Positions 48,221 to 59,503 of a DNA stretch of 64,000 nt are shown piece by piece. Numbering within the stretch: the first letter of the stretch is position 1; each line of letters begins with the position of its first letter. Source of the stretch: Climacium dendroides. Its lineage: Eukaryota; Streptophyta; Bryopsida; Hypnales; Climaciaceae. The position numbers and the translations under genes were made by a program. The notes below the pieces were generated by a model. It ran no database searches. It was not told the origin of the DNA and was given only the letters and a program-made list of their open reading frames with translations. The stretch is from the NCBI GenBank assembly GCA_950106755.1, contig OX467086.1, forward strand, positions 20,106,001-20,170,000, in the 5' to 3' direction.

Positions 48221-48789
48221 AAATGATCTCAATGAATGTATCAATGGTACATAACATGAACATTTAGTAAGGTAGTATGTTCTTAAAGCGACTTTTTATG
48301 AGCTAAATGCATTTTGGGGGAAATTAAACTCCTTGAAACAATCTTTGGTTAATTTTTGTATGAAATAAAATGGAATTGGCATATATTCCAAGTTGTTTTG
48401 TATTTTTTGGACCTTTGTAGAATTAGTTACAATTTTTTGAAGTTGAAACAAGTGGTCATTGAAAGCAATCGCCTCTTGAAATGTACACTTTTGGTTTATT
48501 GAAGAAAGCAAAATGTACCTTTGTGTTAGTGGTTGCTTGTAGAGTAAGGTTTCTTTTATAGCACTATGCATTAAGTGTTGCTTGACATGTTGACTAAATT
48601 TTCATTACAACTCCATAGCATTTTCAATTATTCTTATTGTTTTAAGAACTTGGTATTTCCATTTTATTATAAGTTACTTTGAACTTTAAATGCATTAGAG
48701 ATATCTTTTACATTCAACTTGAATTTATATGTCATATTTTTTCTTTAACTTTCTATGTGTAAAAGTATTTAATAATTTGTACCTTAATT

Positions 48790-49450
48790 AGGCTATTTGT
48801 TTTGTTTTGTTTGTGATGTTGAGATCTCTTGGATTGTGCATCTTGTGATTGTGTTCTTGGTATCGTTGGAAAGCCCTTGGTGAAGAAGGATGCATGGGCT
48901 TTGTTTCTTGATGTTTGGACTCACGGTTGAAGAGATAATGAATTTCAAAGTTTTTTTGGATTAAAAATTTATTTTTATTTTTATTTTGACTATGGCAATG
49001 ACATAGGGCACACTATATATACCTTAAATTAGGTTGTTTGTTTTGTAGAAAGCTTTCTATTTGTGCCAATTTCGTGGCATTTGAACCTACAATGTTAAAA
49101 GTAATGTATTTTTAAAATTAAAAAGTTGAATTAAATTATCTTTTATTTTGGAAAAACTATAATTTTCACTTTGTATATCCAAACACCATGAAACAAAGCC
49201 CTTGCATTCCTCCATGCATAAAACTTTCTATCTCACACTATGGTGTGAAAGTTATTAAATTTCAAAGTTTTAATGAATTAAAAAATTAGAAAATTATTCT
49301 TACTTACACGAAACCTCTTACATTGCAACAGAGCCCTTGCACTCCTTTATGCATAAAAGATATTGAATTTTCAAAATTTTATACATTTAAAATTACAAAA
49401 TTATTTTTACTTTTATTTTGGTTGTGGCAATGTTATAGGGCACATTATTA
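48790..49450 (-). repeat. Dispersed repeat A, reverse and partial copies
   Basis: 48790-48985 is a reverse copy (TTTGTTTTGTTTGTGATG, GGAAAGCCCTTGG, GGGCTTTGTTTC, TTTCAAAGTTTTT). Fragments to 49450 repeat AAACAAAGCCCTTGCA in the forward sense. Confidence 0.6.
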
Positions 49451-50734
49451 AATAGAGTAAATGGCCCACCACTTTAATCTATTGACTAACCTTTATGAAT
49501 GGAATTTCAAACTATATAGATTATATATCTTAGTCAAATCAAACACAAAAAATATAGAGTAGGCAATATGAAGGTTGAAAGTTGATCCTGAGTTCATTCA
49601 ACTATGAAAGTTGCATAAGAGATAAGGTGAATTTTTCCATAAGATAGTTACAAATTTCCAAATTCAAATGTATATTCAATTTCAAAACCTTACTAAGATA
49701 TTGGCATATTTATTAGTATGTCTTGTGATTGAAAGAGGACAATTGATCAATGCATAGTATGAAACTCAACCTAAAATGATTTATTAGATTTGAGTTTTGA
49801 AAATTTGAAAATTGCCACATTAGTTACATTGGCACATGACAAGCCGTATGCATTCACCTTAATATATCAATCTTTTAAAACCATTAAAACCATTAAAAAA
49901 TACTAAGCATTTTCAAGTCAAATAGTGAATTTAAGGTATTTCTTAATTTTAAATGCAAATTACCTTCAATAAAAATTAAACTTATAAAATCTGCCCAATT
50001 TAAACTTGAAATAAAAGTTGTCAAAGAGAAAGATGGGATTGGAATTGAATTTTGCAAGAGGTGAAGATATTTTTCAAATTTGAAAATATAATCATTTTCT
50101 ATATGTAATGAATGGATAGAAGAAGAGTGTTATTTATATACTACTTAGGGACTTTGATGTTCTTTCTATTACTAATTCATATATTCAAATTTTAAAATGA
50201 CAAGATATTAAAATCTTTAAAATATGTGAACTTGTAAACACATTAATTTGAAAAATTTTAAAGCTATAATTTATAAATTTATAAATTGTAAATTCATACA
50301 TTTGAATAGTTATAATTGAATATCATTTACTTGAAAATATCCCAAACCATTAACCTTAAAGACTTGTTACTTCACATCAATTTTAAAAAATAGCACAAAA
50401 ATAAAAATCTTTAATTATCAAAATTTCTTTACATGTCCTCTTATATTAAGTTTATATTTTAAAAATCATTCCACTAAAATATTATAATATAAAACTACAA
50501 GCCTATAAGAAAAATCCCAAATATACTTGAGACTTTTATTATATATAATGAATTCCATGGTAGGGCCATGTAACTTAAGTATTTGAAGTATCCACTATAT
50601 TCTTGAAGTTTTCAAGTTGGTACTTTATTTCTAAAATTTTCATTTTATTTTATATACCTTTCATTTTTAAAGCCACACTTTATTATTAAAGTTGTTTCAT
50701 TCAAGCAATCACCACATTATGCTTGAAGTGAACA
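49451..50734. other. AT-rich intergenic DNA, no gene seen
   Basis: Extremely A/T-rich, with TAT-rich low-complexity patches at about 50200-50330; nothing assignable. Confidence 0.5.
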
Positions 50735-51145
50735 TTAAACTTTCACTTCATACTTGAAATTATAAAATATCTAAAGTCAACGGTTGGATCTGTCACTTCA
50801 TTTTCAAAGTTAAAGATTGAAGTTGTACTTCATTGCAAAATCACACTTGCATTTGTCACTTCATACTTGAAGTCAATGGCTCAAGTCAATTGTCACTTCA
50901 TCACTAAATTAACAACTGCATATACTAGTTCATCTCAAAGTTGATGACTACATCTATCACTTCATTCCCAAAGTTGACTATTCAATTTGTCACTTCATTC
51001 CTAGAGTCGATGGTTCAAGTTGTCATTTCATTCCCGAAGTTAACAACTCAAGTTGTTACTTCATTCTCCAAAATTGACAGCTCAAGTTGTCACTCCATTC
51101 TGCAAAATTGACAACTTGAGTTGTCACTTCATCTTGAAATTGAGA
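50735..51145 (+). repeat. 33-bp minisatellite, left part
   Basis: Repeated units of the form TCACTTCATTCCCAAAGTTG plus about 13 more bases (..CTCAAGTTG). The period is 33, with occasional 34. The array resumes to the right of the 36-bp array. Confidence 0.85.
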
Positions 51146-51184
51146 GAGAAACCTTTACTCGAGGGAAAGCTTTACTGATAACAA

Positions 51185-52195
51185 CGCTTGAACAAACACC
51201 GAAGGTAGGAAAGAGGAGAGAACAACGCTCAAACAAACACCCGAAGGTATGAAAGAAGAGAGAACAATGCTCAAACAAACACCCGAAGGCATGAAAGAGG
51301 AGAGAACAAACACTTGGAGGTAAAAAAGAGGAGAGAACAAACACCACCTAAGGTAGGAAAGAGGAAAGAACAAACACTTGGAAGTAGGAAAGATGAGAGA
51401 ACAAACACCACCGAAGGCAAGAAAGAGGAGAGAACAAACACCACCTAAGGCAGAAAAGAAGAGAGAACAAACACCACGAAAGGCAAAAAAGAGGAGAGAA
51501 CAAATACCATGAAAGATAAGAAAGAGGAGAGAACAAACACCACGAAAGGTAAGAAAGAGGAGAGAGCAAACACCACGAAAAATAGGAAAGAGGAGAGAAC
51601 AAACACCACGAAAGGCAAGAAAGAGGAGAGAACAAACACCACGAAAGGTAGGAAAGAGGAGAGAACAAACACCACGAAAGGCAAGAAAGAAGATAGATCA
51701 GACACCACAGAAGGTAGGAAAGAGGAGAGAACAGACACCACAGAAGGTAGGAAAGAGGAGAGAACATACACCACAAAAGGCAGGAAAGAGGAGAGAACAG
51801 ACACCCGAAGGCAGGAAAGAGGAGAGAACAAACACCACAGAAGGTAGGAAAGAGGAGAGAACAAACACCACAGAAGGTAGGAAAGAGGAGAGAACAAACA
51901 CCATAGAAGGCAGGAAAGAGGAGAGAACAAACACCACAGAAGGTAGGAAAGAGGAGAGAACAAACACCATAGAAGGCAGGAAAGAGGAGAGAATAGACAC
52001 CCAAAGGCAAGAAAGAGGAGAGGAGAGAACAGACACCCGAAGGCAGGAAAGAGGAGAGAACAGACACCCGAAGGTAGAAAAGAGGAGAGAATAGACACCT
52101 GAAGGTAGGAAAGAGGAGAGAACAGACACCTAAAGGCAGGAAAGAGGAGAGGAGAGAACAGACACCCGAAGGCAGAAAAGAAGAGAGAATAGACA
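51185..52195. repeat. 36-bp purine-rich minisatellite
   Basis: About 28 copies of a 36-base unit (GGAAAGAGGAGAGAACAAAC plus ACCAC(A/G)(A/G)AAGGTA), with variants of 30, 36 and 41-42 bases. Because most units are multiples of three, the array stays open for 143-300 codons on both strands; these frames are not evidence of a protein. Left-end units (51185-51300) carry an extra AACGCTC. Confidence 0.9.
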
Positions 52196-52289
52196 CCAAG
52201 GACAAAATCAAGAGCAAGAAACAAGAGAAAAGCGTCGGAGGGTTGGGCATACTTCATTTTAAAATTGATGTTAGCATCCTAAAGGTGAC

Positions 52290-52700
52290 GTTAGCATCTA
52301 TCACTTCATTCCCAAAGTTGATGGCTCAAGTTGTCACTTCATTCCTAAAGTCAACCATTCAAATTGTTACTTAATTCTCCGAAGTTGACAACTCTAGTTG
52401 TCACTTCATCCTAAAGTTGGTAGACTTAAGTTGTCAATTCACCTTAATTTCACCTAAAGTATTTCACCTTAATACTCAAGTTGTTCCTTCATTCTGAAAT
52501 GCAATTTACTATAGGGTTGAAACGATTTGAAGTCGTCACTTTGTCTCTTAGGTTGACCAAAGAAGTTGTCTCCATCCTCCAAAATCTACACTTAAGGTAT
52601 CACTTAACCTTCTAAAGCCTATTGAAAAATCACTTCATCATCCAAAGTTGATGTTCGGAAGATGTCACTTTATTTTTCAAGTTGATGCTCGAATTATCCA
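52290..52700 (+). repeat. 33-bp minisatellite, right part
   Basis: Same unit as 50735-51145 (ATCACTTCATTCCCAAAGTT, GATGGCTCAAGTTGTC), becoming more degenerate towards 52700. Confidence 0.8.
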
Positions 52701-53599
52701 TTAGGAAAAAAATAAAGCCTTTGGAAGCTTGCGAAGGAGTAGCATCTTAAATATTTCCATATCACCGCATAAGGTAAAATATTCATCTATAGATATACTC
52801 TAAATTCTATTTGAATTGAATGTAGCATAATGATTTAGAGCATGTTCAATTCATTTCAATTCAAACCCTAGCAATTAAATTAAAATGAATTCAATTGAAT
52901 TCTAAATTATTTGAATTGAATTTTATCTATCTTTCTACCATTATTAAAGGTTCAAAATGAAGTAGATCCCAAGATTGCTTTAACTTGAAGAATGCAATGA
53001 TTACTTTACCTTTAAATTGAGTAATAAAGAGCATTAGAAAAAAAATGGCCCTTGTAGAAGATTGCTAGAAAGTTCTGAAGAGGACCCCAAGATTACAATT
53101 TTATTGTAATGATATGACTTTTTTCCTTTGTTGCTACTCATATTTTGTTGGCAAATGGACTTATATGGTTCAAAGTATGTTGAATTTTCCAATGCATTGA
53201 TTTTGTTTGTATGTTCAATTTCCAAAAATAATTTTTTTCTAAAATTTGGTACTTGTACTAGAATTGGCAGTTTTAGAGTGTTTTTGGTGAAAACATAGTC
53301 AAAAAACTTTAGGAGTTAAAAATGTGAAGTTGAAAATTGTACAAGTCAAAGGATAAATTTGTTTTAAAAAATAATGTTATAAAAAGTCAACTCTACTATT
53401 GTAGAGTCAAACTTTATGTTGAAATATTGATCATAATTTTTAGAGTCACTTGTATTTAGATGCATTGAAAAATATATAACCTAGTTGAAAATCATATAAA
53501 ATCAAAAGATAATTCCATTGAAACAAATAATATATTAAGACACTAATTCTACTATTGGTATAAGTGTTGCCATGGTTGTTAGCATATAAGTCTAGGATC

Positions 53600-53990
53600 T
53601 AAAGCCTAGGAGCTTAGGTTCTTATAATATAGGTATCTTTTATAGTTATAGGATATTTATATTATAAGTGTCTATGTTATAGGTACCTATGTTATAAGCA
53701 TCTTCATTGGTTATAGAATATTTGTATTATAGACTGTGCTTATATTATAGGTATTTATGTTATAGATTTCTATATTATAAGCACCTTTTATGGCTATAGG
53801 ATATTTTTATTATAGGTGTTTAAATTATAAGCACCTTCTACAGTTATAGGATATTTATATCATAGGTGTCTATATTATAGGTACCTATGTTATAAGCACC
53901 TTTCATGGTTATAGGGGACTTATGTTATAGGTACATATGTTACAAGTACCTTCAATAGTTGTAGAATACCTACTTATACCTAGGCTCAAG
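53600..53990 (+). repeat. AT-rich degenerate tandem array (~85-90 bp unit)
   Basis: Four or five copies of a unit made of ATTATAAGCACCTT, GGTTATAGGATATTTATAT and TATAGGTGTCTA.GTTATAGG words. Confidence 0.7.
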
Positions 53991-53999
53991 GCTTGTAGG

Positions 54000-55890
54000 C
54001 TCACATTTTTAGGCTCACATGGTAGCATCGTTGTCAAACATGCCTATAGTAGTGTTAAGCATGATTTTGAGATTCATTCCTATTTGAACTCATCAATTGT
54101 TTTAAATTGATTTCAACATTTTAAAAATCCTATACAAGTTAATGCAATTAATGTGAGATTTAGTAGTTTGAGAATTCCTTGCACTAATTTGTGGTAATTG
54201 TGGAAGAATTTGTGATTTAATTTGTACAAAACCTTTGGATAAAATTCAAATTGAAATTAGATGAAAGTATATCAAAATAGGATGAAATCATAGTATTTGA
54301 GACAATGAAAATAGTATAGACTAGACTATATTGAATGTATTATTGTATCTAAAATACTCTAAACTACCCTTTTTCTGTGCCTCTCAATTTTATATGATTT
54401 TGGAATTAGTGCAAGCAATCATAAGTGTGAGACACAATAATCATAACATTGTTAACTTTTGCATAAGTGGAGGTGTCACTTTGTTTTCCTTGATATTTGA
54501 GGCATCCCCCAATTATTGTTGGATTTTTAAACAAACTTCTCTATCTATCAGTCTTTCCATGTTTTATAGGAAGGGAGATTCTTCTTTTCTTTGGATCCTA
54601 GGAGGAAGGGATTTTAAAGCTATACAATGGTAGAATTAATTTTTGTAGTAAAAAAGAACTGAGGTCATTTTTGGATTATGTTACACTAGTACTATGAGCC
54701 TTCTACAAGGAGTGTAGCCAAGTTGAGATTTTCCTTCTCCACTCTTGAAAAGAAGAAGAAAATCTAGTCCACATTTTGGATTGATAATTTTGGATTGTGT
54801 AACCTCCTATGGTCTTTACTTCTAAATATGAATTCAAATTTTCAAATGTCATCATCTATAGAAAGCAAATTATTCTTGCAATTTTTCTTCACTTACATTA
54901 TAAAAAATCTTTGTAGAAGCTTGAAGCACTACACTAAGATGGTGATTTAGTATGGTCTAAATTATTTATTATAAGAATGTACTATTCAACATGTGTTTGT
55001 TGTAATGGTGGCACTGTAGTATTTGTGGTGTGTAAGGGTGGCGCGCGGGGTGACGTTCTTAGATTGGTTATACTAATCTTTGTACTAAACAATTATTCAT
55101 CCTGATACTAAACAACAATCTTGATGTAGTATAATGGGGTTTGTCATAAAGAATTTCATGGAAGATCTTTTTGCATTTTCAAGGCACCTTCTTTGTAGAA
55201 TTTCAAGGTTTTCAAATAGGAAAGTGTTTTATGTTGGTTATCCCTGGTTGAAAGCTATTTTACAATTTTTTTGCCATAGGAACTTTAAAAAATCCCCTTA
55301 ATTGTTCCCTACCTAGTATAAAGAACTAGTCAACTCAAGATTTTTGGTTGTTAAGCCCTTTTACCCTTTGCAAATGAGGCTTCACACAATGCCTTCCAAG
55401 CAACAAGACTTAAAGACCAAAAATTCCACATTGTGGTTCTTTACCATATTCGTTTTTCTTATCCTATTTTTTTCACTTTCAAATGAAGTAGGATTAATCC
55501 TGTTCCCCCATGCAATCGTTCCCCCAAATGTTAAGAGCAATCTCCATCAATGCAGGCGTTTTAAAAGGAAAAAATTTAATGCAAAATAAGTTACAACAAC
55601 CAATTTTATCGTAGGAGTGTTGATTTTATCCCAAAAATGTTTTAGGAATGGTAGGGAAGTAGTTTTAATGTGAGAGAATGTGTCATGTGGGACCCATTTT
55701 GCGCAAGAGTTTATTCCCATTTTGCGCAAGAGTTTATTTTGCCAAGCTCGCCTAAGGACTTGCTCATGTTCAATATATGCCCCATGCATTTTCTAGCACA
55801 ATTACCTCACCCAATTTAGGAGATAAGCTTAGTCCACCCAATTCAATGCCCCCCTCCTCCCACTTCCACCGAACTGTCAACCCTCCTCAC
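54000..55890. other. AT-rich intergenic DNA with one repeat D core
   Basis: 54790-54885 carries a weak repeat D core (CTCCTATGGTCTTTACTTCT, AAATATGAATTC). A 23-base direct duplication with CCCATTTTGCGCAAGAG is at about 55693-55738. The 100-codon frame at 54331-54633 has no recognisable domain. Confidence 0.45.
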
Positions 55891-56234
55891 TACACTAATG
55901 ATGATGAATAGTGTTGGCAACACTAATCACGAAGCATAACACTAATTGTCAACAATCCGGTTAATTTTACCAACACTAAATGTCAACATAGACACTATTT
56001 GTCAACTATTGGGTATAAAGTTTTTACAAGTTTACATTTAGTGTTACCTAACTATTTCATCAAAATGCGAAGAAAAATGTATGAACTCAAGAAACCTATT
56101 ACATGCTCAAAAAAGTTATTGCTCAAAAAAGTGAACACAACACTAAATGCCAACTAATTGAAGTTTGAAGTGACCGGGGTAAAAGTCCAGGTAACACTAA
56201 TCACAACATAACACTATTTATCATCATTAGTGTA
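55891..56234. mobile_element. MITE-like element immediately upstream of the PHT1 leader
   Basis: TACACTAATGATGATGAATA then GTGTT (55891-55915) pairs with the reverse at 56210-56234 with about one mismatch. The subterminal word AACACTAATCAC occurs at both ends, and ACACTAA.TGTCAAC recurs inside. It has 25-bp terminal repeats, a 344-bp length and no coding capacity. It ends about 164 bases before the first leader ATG (56398). Confidence 0.75.
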
Positions 56235-56239
56235 GAGAT

Positions 56240-57515
56240 TCATTAGGGCCGCGCGGGCCGCTCACGCAGCCGCCCGCGAACAAAATAAGAAGCAGAACTC
56301 GCAAGTCGCAAGTCGCAACTGCCCCGCAACGCCTCTCAACGCCTCACCGTTCACCGTTCACCGTTCCCGGCGTCGGCCCCGGAAACGCGCTGCATTTATG
56401 GCCCTTCAGTTGGCCCTTGGCCCCCAACGACGAGCAGTCAGCGTCCGCCCGCCCGCCCACCCAGCGACAGATTCCTCCCTTTTCACGGACACCTCTTCCC
56501 CCACCTCGCAAGCCGCTTCCCTACTCCCGACCCTCTACTTCGCCTCTCCCCGCTTCCTATAATATAATTTCCTCCCATTCCCCCAGCCCAGAACATATGC
56601 AATCATCGAGCGCAGGGACTCGCGCCAACGAACTTTTAGGCCATGGTGAGACTTCCCTCTTGTAGACTGGTAGCAGTACCTGCTCTGGGGATTCAGGTGG
56701 GTGCTCGCGGAGCGCTTTCAAGTAGGAATTAGCTCACTCAGCTTTGGGGGTCGCGACTTGGCGTTGGGGTCAGGAGTTTTGGAGTTTTTAATGGTTGGGA
56801 GTCTTGGGACCTACAGCTTTGAATCTCTTTGAATCTCTTTGAATCGCTTGGGGAAGTTCGGAGCTTTTGGAGGTTGTGAGATTCCGGTCATGTGAGGGGA
56901 GACCTGGTGGGGTGGGGTGGGGTGAGAATTGAGATGGGGGCGCATTGCGAGATGAGTTACTTTTGGGGGTGGGAATTGGGAGTGGCGTGAATCGGTATGT
57001 TGAGGGGTTGAGGAAGTGGAGAATGCGAATTCTGTGTATTCGATTGGGAATGTAGGTGTGTTAGAGGGGCTTGCGAGTAGGGGAGAGAGGGGTGGCAGTT
57101 GGTGTCGTGGTGTGTGAATTGGACAGGAAGTATTGGTTGGGATGTGGTGGTGGAGAACTAATGAGACTGGGTCTGTGGGAAGAATGGGTGAACATTCATT
57201 GTTGAGAGGGAGGAGTGTGGCTTTGACTTTGGATTTGTAGCGGTGGGCGTGCATTTGTGTTTTGGTGTGTGTATTTGCTAGCGCGTGACCCATTTTGTGG
57301 AATGCCGGACAGTCGGGTTCAATAACCGCCTGCGAGTGGCGTAACGGTAGAAAGATCTCGTTGATGACCACGGTAGTTGCAGTTACTTCCTCCACCGCTT
57401 TTGACTTCCGAGTTCCTAATACTTTTTGCGGGTGTCTCGATGCAGGAGTGACGCAGCGATTGTGATCAGAGGGGACACAAAAAGCGGAGAGAGTGAGTGA
57501 CCTTCGTCGGTCAAG
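56240..57515 (+). promoter_or_regulatory. PHT1 5' leader with ~800-bp leader intron and upstream ORFs
   Basis: AT-rich DNA gives way to GC-rich sequence at about 56250. A leader exon ends at CCATG|GTGAGA (donor 56646) and splices to GATGCAG|GAGTGA (acceptor at 57445), leaving a 70-base leader segment before the ATG at 57516. A 54-codon upstream ORF runs 56398-56562. A second ATG at 56596 opens a short frame that crosses the leader splice and stops soon after. A TATA-like CTATAATATAA near 56557 could place the start site at about 56590, which would exclude the first upstream ORF. The motif TTCACCG is repeated three times at about 56350-56366. No clear P1BS (GNATATNC) was found by eye. Confidence 0.55.
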
Positions 57516-59503
57516 ATGGCGGGCCAGAACTTGGAAGTGTTGACGGCGCTCGACAAGGCCAAGACGCAATGGTACCATTTCACGACCATCATCATCGCGG
57601 GTATGGGCTTCTTCACGGACGCTTACGACTTGTTCTGCATCTCCATTGTGACCAAGCTGCTGGGCCGGCTCTACTACTACGACCCAGCCACGAAGAAGCC
57701 GGGGATCTTGCCCGCGGGCGTGAACTCCGCGCTCAACGGCGTGGCGCTGGTGGGCACACTCTGCGGACAGCTCTTCTTCGGCTGGTTGGGTGACAAGCTC
57801 GGCCGGAAGAAAGTTTACGGAGTGACGCTTCTCATCATGATCGTCTTCTCCATCGCCTCGGGATGCTCGTTCGGCACCACGCCCAAGGCTGTGATGACCA
57901 CCCTCTGCTTCTTCAGGTCCGGAACGGATCCATGAACGGGATCCACGAATGTCGGTGATGGCGCTCATGAATTTGGCGTTGTGTTTTGCGCTTGATTGGG
58001 TTGTGTATTGTTGTACTGCCTTGCTTGAGGATCTGAATGCCTTGCCATAGCAATTGCCATGCCTCTTGGAGGATGATCGAGGCTCATGAATTTCGTGCAT
58101 TTCTTGGTGTTGATTGTGCAGGTTTTGGTTGGGTTTCGGCATTGGAGGCGACTATCCCTTGTCCGCTACCATTATGTCCGAGTATGCCAACACCAAGACC
58201 CGAGGCGCATTCGTTGCCGCCGTGTTCGCGATGCAAGGCATTGGAATTCTGGCTGCTGGCGCAGTCGGCATCATTTCGTCTGCCATCTTCAACCACATTT
58301 ATCAGGTGCCCACCTTCGTTCAAAACCCCATCGCCTCCACCCCGCGCGAAGCCGACTTCCTGTGGCGCTTCATCTTCGCGCTGGGCGCGTTCCCTGCGCT
58401 CGCCACTTTCTACTACCGCATGAAGATGCCGGAAACTGCTCGCTACACCGCTTTGATCGAGGGCAACACCAAGCAAGCCGCGGCGGACATGGGCAAAGTG
58501 CTACACATGAACATTGAGGCGGAAACCGCCGGCACCGTGGAACCGCACATCCAGTACAAGCTCTTCAGCGCCGAGTTTATGAGACGTCACGGGATGCACT
58601 TGTTGGGAACCACCTCTTGCTGGTTTCTATTGGACATAGCTTTCTATTCACAAAATTTGTTTCAGAAGGACGTGTTTTCGGCCATCGGATGGATCCCGGC
58701 AGCCAAAACTATGAGCGCCGTGCACGAAGTCTACCGCATTGCGCGCGCGCAGACGTTAATCGCGCTGTGCTCCACAGTTCCCGGTCAGTGATGCTCCTTC
58801 ATTCTACAACTCTTTCTTACGCACTTGGTCTTTACAGCTATTTACAACTCTTACTCTTATACAACTACGAGGATTTTCTTCTACGACACTTCAAAATTTT
58901 CACAAGATCTGTTGCGTTTCTTTCATTTTCATGAGTTTGCAATACACTGACCCTCTTGTTTCCCTGAATCCAGGCTACTGGGTCACTGTGCTTCTAATCG
59001 ATCACATCGGCCGCTGGATCATTCAGCTTCAAGGCTTTTTCTTCATGACCGTCTTCATGTTCGCGCTTAGTATCCCTTACAACACTCTCAAAGCACACAA
59101 CCACATCGGCTTCGTCATCCTGTACGCGCTGACGTTTTTCTTTGCCAACTTTGGACCGAATTCCACGACGTTCATCGTGCCTGCTGAGCTTTTCCCGGCG
59201 AGGTTTCGATCCACATGTCATGGCATTTCCGCTGCATGTGGGAAGGCGGGTGCTATTGTTGGAGCCTTCGGATTCTTGTACGCTGCTCAGAGTCCACACC
59301 AAAAACTGGTGGATCCCGGGTACCACAAGGGCATTGGAGTCAAGTACGCTTTGATCACGCTGGGATGCGTGAATGCATTGGGCTTCTTCTGCACGTTTTT
59401 GGTGCCGGAGACCAACCAGCGGTCTCTAGAAGAAATCTCTGGCGAGAATGAGGATAATGGTCGTGTGAATGGCAACACCACGACTGCTCCTCGAATCGTT
59501 TGA
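57516..59503 (+). CDS. PHT1: PHT1-family plasma-membrane H+/phosphate symporter
   Basis: Three coding exons, 57516-57916, 58122-58783 and 58974-59503, join in frame (AG|G and G|GC junctions) to give 530 aa, the usual PHT1 length. It belongs to the major facilitator superfamily with 12 predicted membrane helices split by a central cytosolic loop. Motifs seen: [17 protein letters not shown] region after helix 1 (here [14 protein letters not shown]), the MFS loop [14 protein letters not shown], the PHT1 signature [14 protein letters not shown] at 142-155 (Asp144 lies in the phosphate-binding region of the family), [15 protein letters not shown], and [20 protein letters not shown]. It should import inorganic phosphate with protons at the plasma membrane. 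Coding GC is far above that of the surroundings. The start is the first ATG of the exon after the leader intron and matches the family N-terminus (MAGQNLEVL). No truncation or frameshift was seen. Function is assigned by family; the particular paralogue is not determined. Confidence 0.95.

Noticed and set aside
51348..52250. 300-codon and 270-codon frames on the - strand
   Set aside because: They are produced by a 36-base tandem array whose period is divisible by three; all registers stay open, so no single frame is favoured.
56811..58142. 443-codon open frame on the - strand across the PHT1 leader intron and first coding exon
   Set aside because: It is antisense to a well-supported PHT1 gene, its translation is low in recognisable structure, and long antisense frames are common opposite GC-rich coding exons.
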